The translations under genes and the position numbers were made by a program. Shown here piece after piece: positions 14,101 to 21,842 of a stretch of 64,000 nucleotides of DNA; the stretch's first letter is position 1; every line of letters starts with the position of its first letter. Location of the stretch: contig OX411543.1 of the NCBI GenBank assembly GCA_948146395.1, positions 51,378,017 to 51,442,016 of the forward strand. The letters run 5' to 3'. This DNA comes from Fragum whitleyi. Lineage: Eukaryota; Mollusca; Bivalvia; Cardiida; Cardiidae. The notes beneath the pieces were generated by a model. The model was not told the DNA's origin. It was given only the letters and a program-made list of their open reading frames with translations, and made no database searches.

Positions 14101-17100
14101 ATTTCAGTCCTAAATCCCTCCAAAATCATTCATCTTGTCAATTTCATGATGTTGTTAGCTGTATGTAATCGATTCGATTAAAATTTTGATCATTAGGAAC
14201 GATTTCGAAGCGTGGTTTTTTGAGCGATAGTAGTGAGTGTTTGGAATGAATGGTTTGAGCGCAAAGTGAGTGGTTTTGAATGACTTTGATGGAGATGAGA
14301 GTCAACTTCACGATGTTCCTTACTGCGCTCATATTACTGCTGATTTTCTGTAGAAGAGCTTTGTTAAAGTGTGATTGGGGTAATTACACGCCATCTTGAT
14401 TCTTTCAGAAATAGAAAAGACTACTCGTTTGACGACGGTTTGGCTTTCCATTATAATTGCGAGGTCCATTCCTTTGATCCAAAGTGAGTATTTAAAGTCA
14501 TACACACGTATACTCAAGCTTTTTTCTTATTTACTTCCACAAGCGAAAAGGGTAACCAAAAGCAAGGTAAAAGGTTTCCTTTCAAATGTAAGGTATTTCG
14601 TCCTTGACTATCAACTTAAGCAAAAACAATATATCAAGAGGTAAGTGCAGCAATATTGTAACTGCCTAAGAATTTATGGTCACATACAAAAGTTCCGTAC
14701 TGATCCCTGGCTATTACTTGTACGCGTTCTATAGATTTCTAGAGGCCTGCAAGTATTTGGTCGCAAAATAGTGCGGCTGAAGTACTTTCACTTTAAAGAG
14801 GTACGATTAACAACATCGTGAAATTGACAAGGTGAATGATTTAGGAACTTTTTCGGAATGAAATTGAATGAGATGGAGAAGCGAGTTTTGATTGCAATTG
14901 AGGGGAGGTAATATAACATCGCTAATTTTGTTCAAGATGGACAAAATTAGCGATGATTATTACCTCCCTTTAATGAAATATAAACAAGATTTAAAGATAG
15001 CTTTCTATGTGTTCACGAACCAATCAGATGTTACAAAATTCAATTAAGTCAATGAAATCGTTGATACTTTCTAGCGATTTTCATTCTAATTGTAGTTGTT
15101 GATCGTGTCTTTTTAGTGAATTTAGAGCATTTTTTGAATGTTTTTAGTGAGTGGTTATGATTGGATGAATGAAGTATGGAGTGAGAAATATATAATAGTT
15201 TGCATCGAAATGAGAGTCTATTTCACAATGTTTTCAACTGCACCTTTTGTTGTTCAGTTGCCCTACGCTTTATATCAATCGACGTATACTATACTTGATT
15301 GATAGCAAAATAAAGTCGCCACGAAGTTGACTTAAATTCCCGTACAAATGAAGATCATCTATACCTAGTGCTCATAAACTGTCTCAAAGGGCAGTCTATT
15401 TCTCAATAGCCACCCTTGTAGACTCTTCTATGACGAGCTGTCATTCCAAAAATGTGTTTTAAGTTACATAACTGGTGCTCGGAAAACGAATGGGTTATTT
15501 TTGCTCTTACTAATTTTGTGAAGTGCGTTGACAAGTCTAGTGCTCAATTCGTATGGACAGACTTCGCGCATTTTACTGGGTAACATAAACGTTACGTCAA
15601 TTTTCCGAAGGATTTTTTTTCTTTTTTTTCCCAAATGGAATTAAAAGTGTCAAAGTCTTTACATTACAAAAGTTTCATTTCAGTTCGTTGTTTCTAAAAA
15701 GAAGAGATTTTTGTTCATCACTTGTAAATATAAACTTGGTTAAATTGGGCTTGTGATGGTAATAAATCAAAGTTATTTCTAAACAAACTAACAAAACCAC
15801 TTAGGCCAGTCTACTAGTTGACATAAGCGTCTATTTTTTCTTCAGTGACGGTCAGCCTAGCCATCAGCATGGTGAACTTGTAGAATTCCACAAACTTGGT
15901 TTGGGTGGAATCGATGAGAAAACAGCCCAAAACTGGGATCTAAAAACACTCGACTCTATTCGAAGTATGTTAGGACACGAACATGTAAGCTCTACAATTT
16001 ACTTTTAGAATTAAACAAAAAAACCTCGGATAAAAAAAAAAAAACATCTTGCTGTGTTTCAAGGACGATAAATACGAAGGTACCAGTCGGTGCCGAAAAT
16101 TGACCATAGCATGGGCGTATCTAGGACTTTGAAATTTAAACGCATTCAAAAGGCGACAACTAAAGAATAATAGGATATAGGATATAAAGGCGATATGAGA
16201 ACTGTGACAAAAGATAAATGCTCTCCGTCCGCTCTATTTTTATGATTTGAGCGTTGGTGAGTGGTCAAAGCATCGTAACTACAGCTTAAATAAGCTGTAG
16301 TTTCGATGCTGAGATCATTCATCAACGATACTATTCAAAAGAGGATTATTTCCTTTACGCACTTACGTAAATTGTGTAATGGGGGCTACGCCCTTGCATA
16401 GGGTTTTATCCTCATCTTGTTGAATATAAACCATGTGTGAAACAATTTTCCAGTTTTAACATTACATTAAAATCGACAAGGCTCAATTATTTCCGTAACT
16501 CATTAAAAAGAAAGCAGTCAGTGTATACTAAAATCAGACTGCACATCTGTGCAGGCTGATCTTAGTCTATTCTGCCTGTCAAAGCTTGGTTTACAGGAGA
16601 ATAATGACGTCAACAGCAGGAGACGGGTTAACAAGTTGATCTCTTTATAGACATTTCTTTTTATGGTTTGGCTTGGATTAAAGCTGGTTTACACATACGG
16701 ATTTAGCTTGCGAGACTTTACGGGTTCTTAACATTCGTTTTTAATTATAAAACCATTCATACGTGCGTTGTCAAAGTAATGGCAATGTTTTCTGATGCTT
16801 CGTATATAAATAAGAAGTCAAATGAAATCAATAAATAAATAGATAAATAAATGAATAAATGAATAAGAAACGCTTAAGGTACTTACTGGCGTTTTAGGCT
16901 AAGTATTTCGAATGTTAACAGCGTCATATGGGCAAATATGGCGACAAAGTCATTATTTACCAACGTCGTGCTTGTTCTTTAAGGTTCTAAACCATGTGTC
17001 TACACAGTTTCAAAAATGTATCTCCACTGGTTCAAAATATCCTCAAAACCTTTGTATCTCCACTGTACCATGAAAAATAAAACAGGCCTGTTGCTACACT

Positions 17101-17988
17101 GGACCGTTGTCCATTGACAAAAAAACTAAAAAAAATCACTTTCCCAATGTTTTTTCAGAGCTGTCAAAATTCGCGGTGGTTTGTAGGGGTTTGGGCTTAC
17201 AAAAGTCGTTGGACATTGGTGGTTTTATTCGTAATGAATCCAATATTCTAGAATGAATCTTGCGATCACCGCTTCAATTTCGGCTTTTGCTAAGTACGCA
17301 ACTTTATCGATTGAATACAAGTTGTGCTGTAGCCATCACGAGAAATCAATGGGAAAATAAGACAATCGGAAATTTCATTGTGGTCACAATATCTATTGTT
17401 AAACACCATCAGTGAAATTCACCTGTATTTTTGCGATTGAAAATGGACTTACACTTTATTGTTGTTTACGTCCGCCATCTTGCATGAATCTACACTGGAC
17501 ACTTTTGACTACACTGTACCAGGAATACGACTGTGTATTTGTGCTACGAACAATTAAAAATTCGCTTATCCAACTTATCCAATTTATTTCAGAAATCAGT
17601 CTCTTATCTTGTCAATTTCACAATGCTTTTAACTTAACGTGTTTCTGAAAGCCCTCGTGTGCTTATCTCTCTTTTTACATTTCAGAGACCAATTGACCTA
17701 CTTAAAATAGATATCGAGGGTGGTGAATGGACTAGCCTTCCACAAATTCTGAAAACAAACGGACTTCAGAGAGCTCATGTTAAAATCCTTATAGTGGAGT
17801 TTCATATATTATTTACTAAACAGGATCTGGATGCTTATTTATTAGGGCTTCACACATTACGGGACATCTATGAAGCTGGTTTTAGAATTTATTATTTCAA
17901 AATATGGACAGAATATTGCCTTATAAAAAACAAGATCACTGATAAGCAAAGGGCGTTTTGCCATGAGGTCCATTTCGTCAGGGTATGA
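1961..17988 (+). CDS. Gene A: METTL24-like methyltransferase-like protein, six exons, complete
   Basis: Joined exons 1961-2197, 11206-11312, 12065-12184, 14409-14483, 15846-15984 and 17686-17988 give an uninterrupted frame of 326 codons plus stop. Every junction has GT/AG sites, with phases 0, 2, 2, 2, 0. Residues ~6-23 form a hydrophobic signal anchor, suggesting a type II (Golgi or secretory) membrane protein. The lumenal part has a sequon (N103, NMT), the GHDHDGGYHVCE block, the acidic DYSFDDGLAFHYNC block followed by FDP, and KIDIEGGEW (residues 233-241). This block order is that of the Methyltransf_22/METTL24 family, whose substrate is unknown; methyltransferase activity is a family inference. 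Exon 6 differs from paralogues B and C, lacking their SGGxCRV stretch. Intron 1 is about 9 kb and full of mobile DNA. Confidence 0.87.
2198..3313. other. Intron 1 of gene A, first part
   Basis: AT-rich intron sequence with a TG-rich run and a long G run (about 2838-2885). No coding or RNA signal seen. Confidence 0.5.
3314..3752 (+). mobile_element. CAGTT MITE (Tc1/mariner-like), forward copy
   Basis: Starts TA-CGGTTAACAACATCGTG and ends CATGATGTAATTAACTA-TA. The central hairpin has GGAAGGTAATTC...TTTTGTTCA and TGAACAAAATTGGCGATATT arms. TA flanks both ends. No transposase: non-autonomous. Confidence 0.85.
4109..4544 (-). mobile_element. CAGTT MITE, reverse copy
   Basis: TA-CAGCTAGTTACATCGTGAA at the left and CACGATGGCGTTAACTA-TA at the right, with the central hairpin half GAACAAAATAAGCGATATTG. 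TA on both flanks. Confidence 0.85.
4667..4902. mobile_element. TGTGACC-family TIR element
   Basis: Inverted ends of about 33 bases: TGTGACCAGTCATGCGAAAA against TTTTCGCGTGATGGGTCACA. Just inside the left end is a palindrome CCTAGTCAGACTGCGC / GCGCAGACTGACTAGG. ~236 bp, no ORF of its own. Two other near-complete copies occur at 11411 and 59207. Confidence 0.8.
5213..6014 (+). repeat. Dispersed repeat ending in TGAGCAC...GTGCTCA / GAGCTAA
   Basis: Contains degenerate ~150-200 base monomers (AAGCCCAAATATGACCC..., GAAAGCTGT...) then ACGACGGACGAC runs and the end GAGCACTTCGTGCTC...GAGCTAA. Further copies at 30955, 46442, 50103 and 57352. Confidence 0.7.
6495..6590. repeat. Short hairpin repeat (CAGACTG family)
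   Basis: AAAGACTCTGACCAGCCTGTG ... CACAGTCTGACCAGAGTCTT folds back on itself. Related hairpins sit at 12270-12340, 16530-16570 and 22422-22455. Confidence 0.5.
6709..7154 (+). mobile_element. CAGTT MITE, forward copy
   Basis: GTGTCGTGAAATTGACAAG at the left, CACGATGTTGTTAACTG at the right, and the central hairpin CGCTAATTTTGTTCA / TGAACAAAATTAGCGACAT. The left terminus is partly mutated. Confidence 0.8.
7155..8060. other. AT-rich intron 1 sequence
   Basis: No gene, RNA gene or recognisable repeat seen. Belongs to intron 1 of gene A. Confidence 0.4.
8066..8190 (+). mobile_element. CAGTT MITE fragment (5' quarter)
   Basis: GAATTGACAATGAGAATGATT ... GAGTGGAGCGGGTTTTGAAT ... GGGAGGTAATAAAATATC, then the similarity stops inside the hairpin. 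Truncated copy. Confidence 0.6.
8191..9839. other. Intron 1 sequence without recognised features
   Basis: AT-rich. A repeated CTCGGTTTCGAC motif occurs at about 9148-9205; nothing coding found. Confidence 0.4.
9840..10397 (+). pseudogene. Degraded LINE reverse-transcriptase relic
   Basis: Translation in shifting frames gives NRQAFSLARAHYNNVK near 9850, a region resembling the endonuclease-to-RT linker of LINEs, then after frameshifts and stops the frame 10140-10397, with HLLTCCPNFKEF resembling the C-terminal region of LINE ORF2. Several frameshifts separate the pieces. Assigned by resemblance only; clade unknown. Confidence 0.35.
10398..11205. other. End of intron 1 of gene A
   Basis: AT-rich, with a stretch around 10935-11110 where GGGCGTTAAA and its inverse recur. 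No gene seen before the exon 2 acceptor. Confidence 0.4.
11206..11312 (+). CDS. Gene A exon 2
   Basis: Begins NFDSSSYID after TTTCAG and ends ELYY plus two bases of an Arg codon before GTACAG (phase 2). It holds the NMT sequon. Same length (107) and same ends as gene B exon 2. Confidence 0.85.
11411..11676. mobile_element. TGTGACC-family TIR element
   Basis: TGTGAGGAGCCGTCACGCG to CGCGTGACGGGTCACA, with the internal GACCCTAGTCAGACTGCG palindrome and the same CAATCTACCTTCCAGTG interior as the 4667 and 59207 copies. Lies ~100 bases after gene A exon 2. Confidence 0.8.
12065..12184 (+). CDS. Gene A exon 3: DGGY-x-VCE block
   Basis: Codes YIENIQVICPRMRHIG, then the DGGYHVCE block, ending AYSFG with a split Gly codon (GG|GTAAGT, phase 2). 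The C-P-R...G..DGGY..C pattern is conserved with genes B and C at exactly 120 bases. Confidence 0.87.
12270..12340. repeat. Short hairpin repeat (CAGACTG family)
   Basis: GACTCAGATCAGCCTGTGGA ... TCACAGTCTGATCCGAGTC folds back; it begins ~85 bases after exon 3 of gene A. Confidence 0.5.
12519..12975 (-). mobile_element. CAGTT MITE, reverse copy, diverged
   Basis: CAGTTGTTAACATCTTGAAA start, CTCATCGCTCTATTC and TTTACTGACATAATTGAA interior, a decayed central hairpin near 12785-12850, and a right end that is hard to place. Confidence 0.65.
13120..13398 (-). mobile_element. tRNA-derived SINE, copy 1
   Basis: Read on the minus strand, it starts GCCGCCATCATAGCGCAGTT with an A box TAGCGCAGTTGG and a B box GGTTCGATCCC. 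The body carries TTGGTGAGAGACAAA-like and AGGCTAGGAAAG blocks and an AAAGCGGTGTTAAAC 3' end. It is flanked by an 11-base duplication CTTCGATTTAA (13109-13119 and 13402-13412). Confidence 0.85.
13478..13650 (+). mobile_element. CAGTT MITE fragment, TTCGTCC hairpin variant
   Basis: CATCATGAAATTGTCAATTT start and a central hairpin AATTTCGTCCA / TTGGACGCAATAAGCGAT, then truncated. It belongs to the variant with compensatory hairpin changes. Confidence 0.65.
13725..14161 (-). mobile_element. CAGTT MITE, reverse copy
   Basis: TA-CAGTTAATAACATCGTGAA to CATGATGTTGTTAGCTG-TA with a full hairpin (GGGAGGTAATCAATATCGC / GCGATATAGGGTTACCTCCC). TA duplicated on both sides. Confidence 0.88.
14164..14325 (+). 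mobile_element. CAGTT MITE 3' fragment
   Basis: GTGAGTGTTTGGAATGAATG ... CTTCACGATGTTCCTTACTG is the distal part of a forward copy, abutting the preceding reverse copy and ending 83 bases before gene A exon 4. Confidence 0.65.
14409..14483 (+). CDS. Gene A exon 4: DYSFDD...FDP block
   Basis: A 75-base exon after TTCTTTCAG that codes NRKDYSFDDG and then HSFDP before GTGAGT. The D-Y-S-F-D-D and FDP blocks correspond to parts of the predicted SAM-binding fold in Methyltransf_22 proteins. It is in phase 2 on both sides; the split codon joins to exon 5 as Asn. Confidence 0.86.
14804..15240 (+). mobile_element. CAGTT MITE, forward copy
   Basis: TA-CGATTAACAACATCGTG to TTCACAATGTTTTCAACTG. Clear hairpin GGGAGGTAATATAACATCGC / GCGATGATTATTACCTCCC. 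In intron 4 of gene A. Confidence 0.83.
15846..15984 (+). CDS. Gene A exon 5
   Basis: Codes DGQPSHQHGELVEFHKLGLG and then the KTLDSIRSMLGHEH end. The acceptor is TTCTTCAG and the donor CAT|GTAAGC (phase 0). Length 139 in all three paralogues. Confidence 0.88.
16160..16400. mobile_element. Hairpin element with CTACAGCTT core
   Basis: Centre AACTACAGCTTAAATAAGCTGTAGTT folds back. Flanks (GCGTTGGTGAGTGGTCAAAG, AAAAGAGGATTATTTC) recur inverted at 33680-33900. In intron 5 of gene A. Confidence 0.6.
16401..17585. other. Intron 5 of gene A, remainder
   Basis: AT-rich; a CAGACTG hairpin at 16530-16570 and a TAAATAAA-rich run near 16828-16865. A decayed MITE end occurs near 17600-17635 (CTTGTCAATTTCACAATG). 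No coding signal until exon 6. Confidence 0.45.
17686..17988 (+). CDS. Gene A exon 6: KIDIEGGEW block and C-terminus
   Basis: Starts RPIDLLKIDIEGGEW directly after ACATTTCAG and runs to a TGA after HFVRV. It codes the last 100 residues. The acidic KIDIEGGEW motif and the CHEVHF ending match genes B and C. Confidence 0.9.
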   Translation, partial: RPIDLLKIDIEGGEWTSLPQILKTNGLQRAHVKILIVEFHILFTKQDLDAYLLGLHTLRDIYEAGFRIYYFKIWTEYCLIKNKITDKQRAFCHEVHFVRV

Positions 17989-18044
17989 GGGTTTGTTTGT
18001 TTCGCTTTACTGGAATTTAATTGTATGAAATATGAGCTGACGTC

Positions 18045-18050
18045 AATAAA
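18045..18050 (+). terminator. Gene A polyadenylation signal
   Basis: A canonical AATAAA lies 57 bases after the gene A stop codon, a normal distance for a short 3' UTR. Only the hexamer is seen; the cleavage site is not determined. Confidence 0.55.
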
Positions 18051-18509
18051 GACGCCCCGATGAAATTTTTACAAATCATTTCACTATGTACAATTGTAGG
18101 ATCGGAGTGCACAGTTTGCTAATTGGAATTGACACTTGTGTTTGTGTACTTTTAATAGTTAGATCAGTTGAAGCAAAGTGGATTTTGGCACGGAGACCCT
18201 AGATAGCATTGTCTTGTTGTTGTTTTTTTTTGTGTATTTTGATTTTAAATGTAATTTTTCATTTATAAGACTTGTTTGGTAAAATCATGGGGATATTCCA
18301 GATAGACCGGTGTAGCATACGACCCCTTTCACAGAAGAAAATTGATTTGAATAGGAAGAGACAACAGTTTTTTTTTTGTTTTTTTTTTGCTCATATTCTT
18401 GTCAAACATGCCGATACTCAGTAATAGATATCAATTTGACCTTTGTAAATACATGTAATCGTTGAAAATAAGTTGTCGAAAAAACGATCTTGTACAGTCA
18501 CTTGAATGC

Positions 18510-18667
18510 ATGTATGTATGTATGTATGTATGTATGTATGTATGTATGTATGTATGTATGTATGTATGTATGTATGTATGTATGTATGTATGTATGTATG
18601 TATGTATGTATGTATGTATGTATGTATGTATGTGTGTATGTATGTATGCATGCATGCATGCATGCAT

Positions 18668-18698
<31 letters not shown>

Positions 18699-18793
18699 CG
18701 TACGTACGTACGTACGTACGTACGTATGTATGTATGTATGTATGTATGTATGTATGTATGTATGTATGTATGTTTTTATGTATGTATGTATGT
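18510..18793. repeat. Compound tetranucleotide microsatellite (ATGT/GCAT/GCAC/GTAC)
   Basis: Runs of ATGT change to GCAT, then CACG, then TACG and back to ATGT, all point-mutation neighbours. The long frames with CMYV or YIHT repeats on both strands are artefacts of this tract. Confidence 0.97.
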
Positions 18794-18938
18794 GCGAAAG
18801 ATAGATAAAATATGTTATTTTATTTCAACCCTTATAATGGAGACGAACATATATTGTCATTAATTGTAAAATGCCAGAGTCAGACTTGGAGAGAGTCAGA
18901 CATAGAGAGTGATGACGAGGTAGAAACAAACAGGTAGA

Positions 18939-18945
18939 CAGAGAA

Positions 18946-19004
<59 letters not shown>

Positions 19005-19222
19005 AAGNNNNNNNNNNNNNNNNNNNNNNNNNNNNNNNNNNNNNNNNNNNNNNNNNNNNNNNNNNNNNNNNNNNNNNNNNNNNNNNNNNNNNNNNNNNNN
19101 NNNNNNNNNNNNNNNNNNNNNNNNNNNNNNNNNNNNNNNNNNNNNNNNNNNNNNNNNNNNNNNNNNNNNNNNNNNNNNNNNNNNNNNNNNNNNNNNNNNN
19201 NNNNNNNAAGGAGAGAGAGAGA
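18939..19222. repeat. GA microsatellite containing the assembly gap
   Basis: GAGA runs at 18949-19004 and 19211-19222 flank 200 N (19008-19207). The gap sits inside a simple repeat, so true length is unknown. Confidence 0.97.
19008..19207. other. Assembly gap of 200 N
   Basis: Exactly 200 unresolved bases, a size often used as a placeholder. Confidence 0.99.
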
Positions 19223-19977
19223 TAATAGGGACTTATGCCGTGGGAAATAATCCTTTTTTAAAAGTAATGTCTTTTCAAATTTCTTTAAAAGATATCTTTG
19301 TAATCTTTTTCAAAAATATTTTTATCATTTTTTTATAAAAATGAACTACAACATAACAATTGTAAGTTTTCCTTCTTTCATTAACTCAACATTCTACGCC
19401 CATAAATAACATACCAAGTTGAAGATCCAAGACATTTTGATCTTGACGAGAGGGACGCCGGACTAAAGATTGCAAAGTTTACATTAGCATTTACATGTCC
19501 TTGTACCGATAGATTCGGACAGGCTTATATAGAGGTACAAGTTCTTATGCCAATCTGTTAAAGTGACCCTTCTAAAACCACAGAAAAATACAATAAAATG
19601 CATCTTTTAAATTAAAAGCAACACGTACGGATGGTAACTCAAGGGCATCACGTGGACATCGCAGTGGTTTTACTTCATCGCCCCGTGTTATTATGCCCGT
19701 TTTTAATATGACCGACGTCGCGGGAGTGAAATAAACCCTTTTAATATTTTTGATATTACACGGGTGTTATTACACTAGTGGAATAACTATGCAAATGAGC
19801 TCAGAGCGAATAGCAACGCTACTTTGTAACCGCGAAAATGACGTCATAATGTTTAAATTGTGACGTCAGTGTTCTTAGTCCGTTCCAATCGTTCAACATC
19901 CAGCGTATAATGAGCGTGTAGGTACATGTTTATGTGACATATATCTTGCAATTGTAATACGCGCGAGATACATGTTA
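19223..19977. other. Spacer between genes A and B
   Basis: No gene seen. Two TGACGTCA octamers occur at 19839-19846 and 19861-19868. Confidence 0.5.
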
Positions 19978-20371
19978 TGGTTGACAACAGCGTGAAATTG
20001 ACAAGGTGAAAGATTTAGGAATGAATTTGGAATGAAATGAATGTGTGTGTAACGAGTTTTCAGTGAATCTATTGGGAGGTAATCCAATATCGCAAATTTT
20101 GTTCAAGATGAACAAAATAAGCGATATTTATTACCTCCCTTTAATACAACATGATTCCTATTTCTTCAAAAAACAACTATCAGTTGGTTGCCATAATCAA
20201 TGAAATTGCGATTATTTTCTAGCATTATTTATTTTGAATGATGATGTAAATTATATCTTTTTCAGTAAGTTTAGAGCGTTTTTGAATGGTTTGAGTGATT
20301 GTTTTGATTGGTTTGAGTGAATGAATGGAACACTGAGTGAGCGATTTGGAATTTCACGATGTTATCAACTG
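19978..20371 (+). mobile_element. CAGTT MITE, forward copy
   Basis: TGGTTGACAACAGCGTGAAA to TTCACGATGTTATCAACTG-TA, hairpin GGGAGGTAATCCAATATCGC / GCGATATTTATTACCTCCC. TA flanks. Confidence 0.85.
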
Positions 20372-21030
20372 TAGGCCTACGGCTAACAATTATTAAGATA
20401 TTGAAGCGATAGATGAAAAAATATTCATCGACGATGATCGGCGATGGTGATGTTGAGTTCACGCAACACTGTTCTTGTGATGCTACAACGGCCAGGGACG
20501 ATAATCAACGTTTTCACAAATGCTTGACAGAACAGTTAGTTGAAGCGACAGCTTTGTATTTATGATTGTATATCTCAAACATTGATTGATAGGCTAATAA
20601 TTAAATCTCAGGAGCCATGAAAAATGCCCTACCGACCTGAAAAGTGAAAGAAAAAGGAGATATACTGGAAAATCGTAAGTTTTATTGATCATTTAATTTC
20701 ACTGAGATAACAAAAAATATATAGCTTTTGTTGTTCAAGAAATGAACTATTACTTCCGTTTTTTTTTTTTTTTTTTTCGTTTTTTTTTTATTTCTTACAG
20801 CGCGTCAATTTGCACGCACGCGATTGCTTTGACGTAATTTGTTTATTTAGCTCCCCTTGGACAACGTCAAAAGAATACAATGTCGAAAGCTTGGTAGACT
20901 ATTTGGAAGTTTTCAGTACTTTAGGGAGATTTCATTAAGTGATAATCGAACATTTCGTGTATTTCGCGATCAACAACCGTTTAGAATTAAGAAAATCACC
21001 AGTAGCAGTGTTATCAAACTTTTTACACTA

Positions 21031-21467
21031 AAGTTAAAAACATCGTGAAATTGACAAGGTGAATGATATTGGAATGATTTAGAAATGAAATTGAATGAGT
21101 GTGTGGAGCGACTTTTGAGTGAATTTAATGGGAGGTAATCCAGTATTGCAAATTTTGTTCAGGATGAACAAAATTTGCAATATTGATTACCTCCCTTTAA
21201 TAAAATATGCATACAAGTTCATTAGATAGCTCACTATTTCTTCTAGAACCTATCAGACGCTTACAATTTCAATAAAATAAGTGAAATCCCAATTTTTTTC
21301 CTAGCTATTATCATTTTGAACGAAATTGTTGTTATATGTTTTCAGTGAGTTTGGAGCGTTTTTGAATGGTTTGATTGGATGTTTGGAATGAATCAATGGA
21401 GCGCTGAGTGAGCGATTTAGAATGGTTTTGATTGAGTTAAATGTCAATTTCACGGTGTAATTAATTG
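21031..21467 (+). mobile_element. CAGTT MITE, forward copy downstream of gene B
   Basis: TA-AAGTTAAAAACATCGTGAA to CACGGTGTAATTAATTG-TA. Its central hairpin (21130-21195) is nearly perfect, with ~31-base arms. Lies ~70 bases past the gene B stop codon. Confidence 0.87.
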
Positions 21468-21536
21468 TACGAGGGTCCCGTGAGATTACTCCAAGGCGTA
21501 GGGAAAAAAATTATTGCGAGGTTTCAATATTTTTTG

Positions 21537-21842
21537 TCACACTTTCATGAAATGTGCTTCATGACAAGTAGCTCTTTGTTTTCTCGTTTTCTTGTTCGTA
21601 ACACGACACCCACCGCCCGACCACATACGGAAATAGTATAACCTATATCCAGCATTATATATCTCCCGCAAAATATGTAATCCATGTAAATAAGCCTCAA
21701 GATCTTGGGTAGTGAACGCCATATGAAACTCAACTATCAAAAGTTTTACGAATGCCTTTTCTAGAGTATTACTACGCAGAATCTGATCAAGGCTGTTCCA
21801 TTCTCCTCCTTCGATATCTATTTTCAGCAAGTCTATCGATCT
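21537..21842 (-). CDS. Gene B exon 6
   Basis: Starts RSIDLLKIDIEGGEW after ATTTCCAG and ends HFMKV stop; 101 residues. It contains SGGGCRV and CHEAHF, shared with gene C. A MITE copy lies ~70 bases past the stop, probably in or near the 3' UTR; no AATAAA is seen before it. Confidence 0.9.
   Translation of the reverse strand, partial: RSIDLLKIDIEGGEWNSLDQILRSNTLEKAFVKLLIVEFHMAFTTQDLEAYLHGLHILREIYNAGYRLYYFRMWSGGGCRVTNKKTRKQRATCHEAHFMKV

Noticed and set aside
18510..18793. CRISPR-like regular repeat array
   Set aside because: Simple tetranucleotide repeat without spacers, in a eukaryotic genome.
18418..18863. Reading frames of 65 to 133 codons on both strands
   Set aside because: They are translations of the ATGT-type microsatellite.
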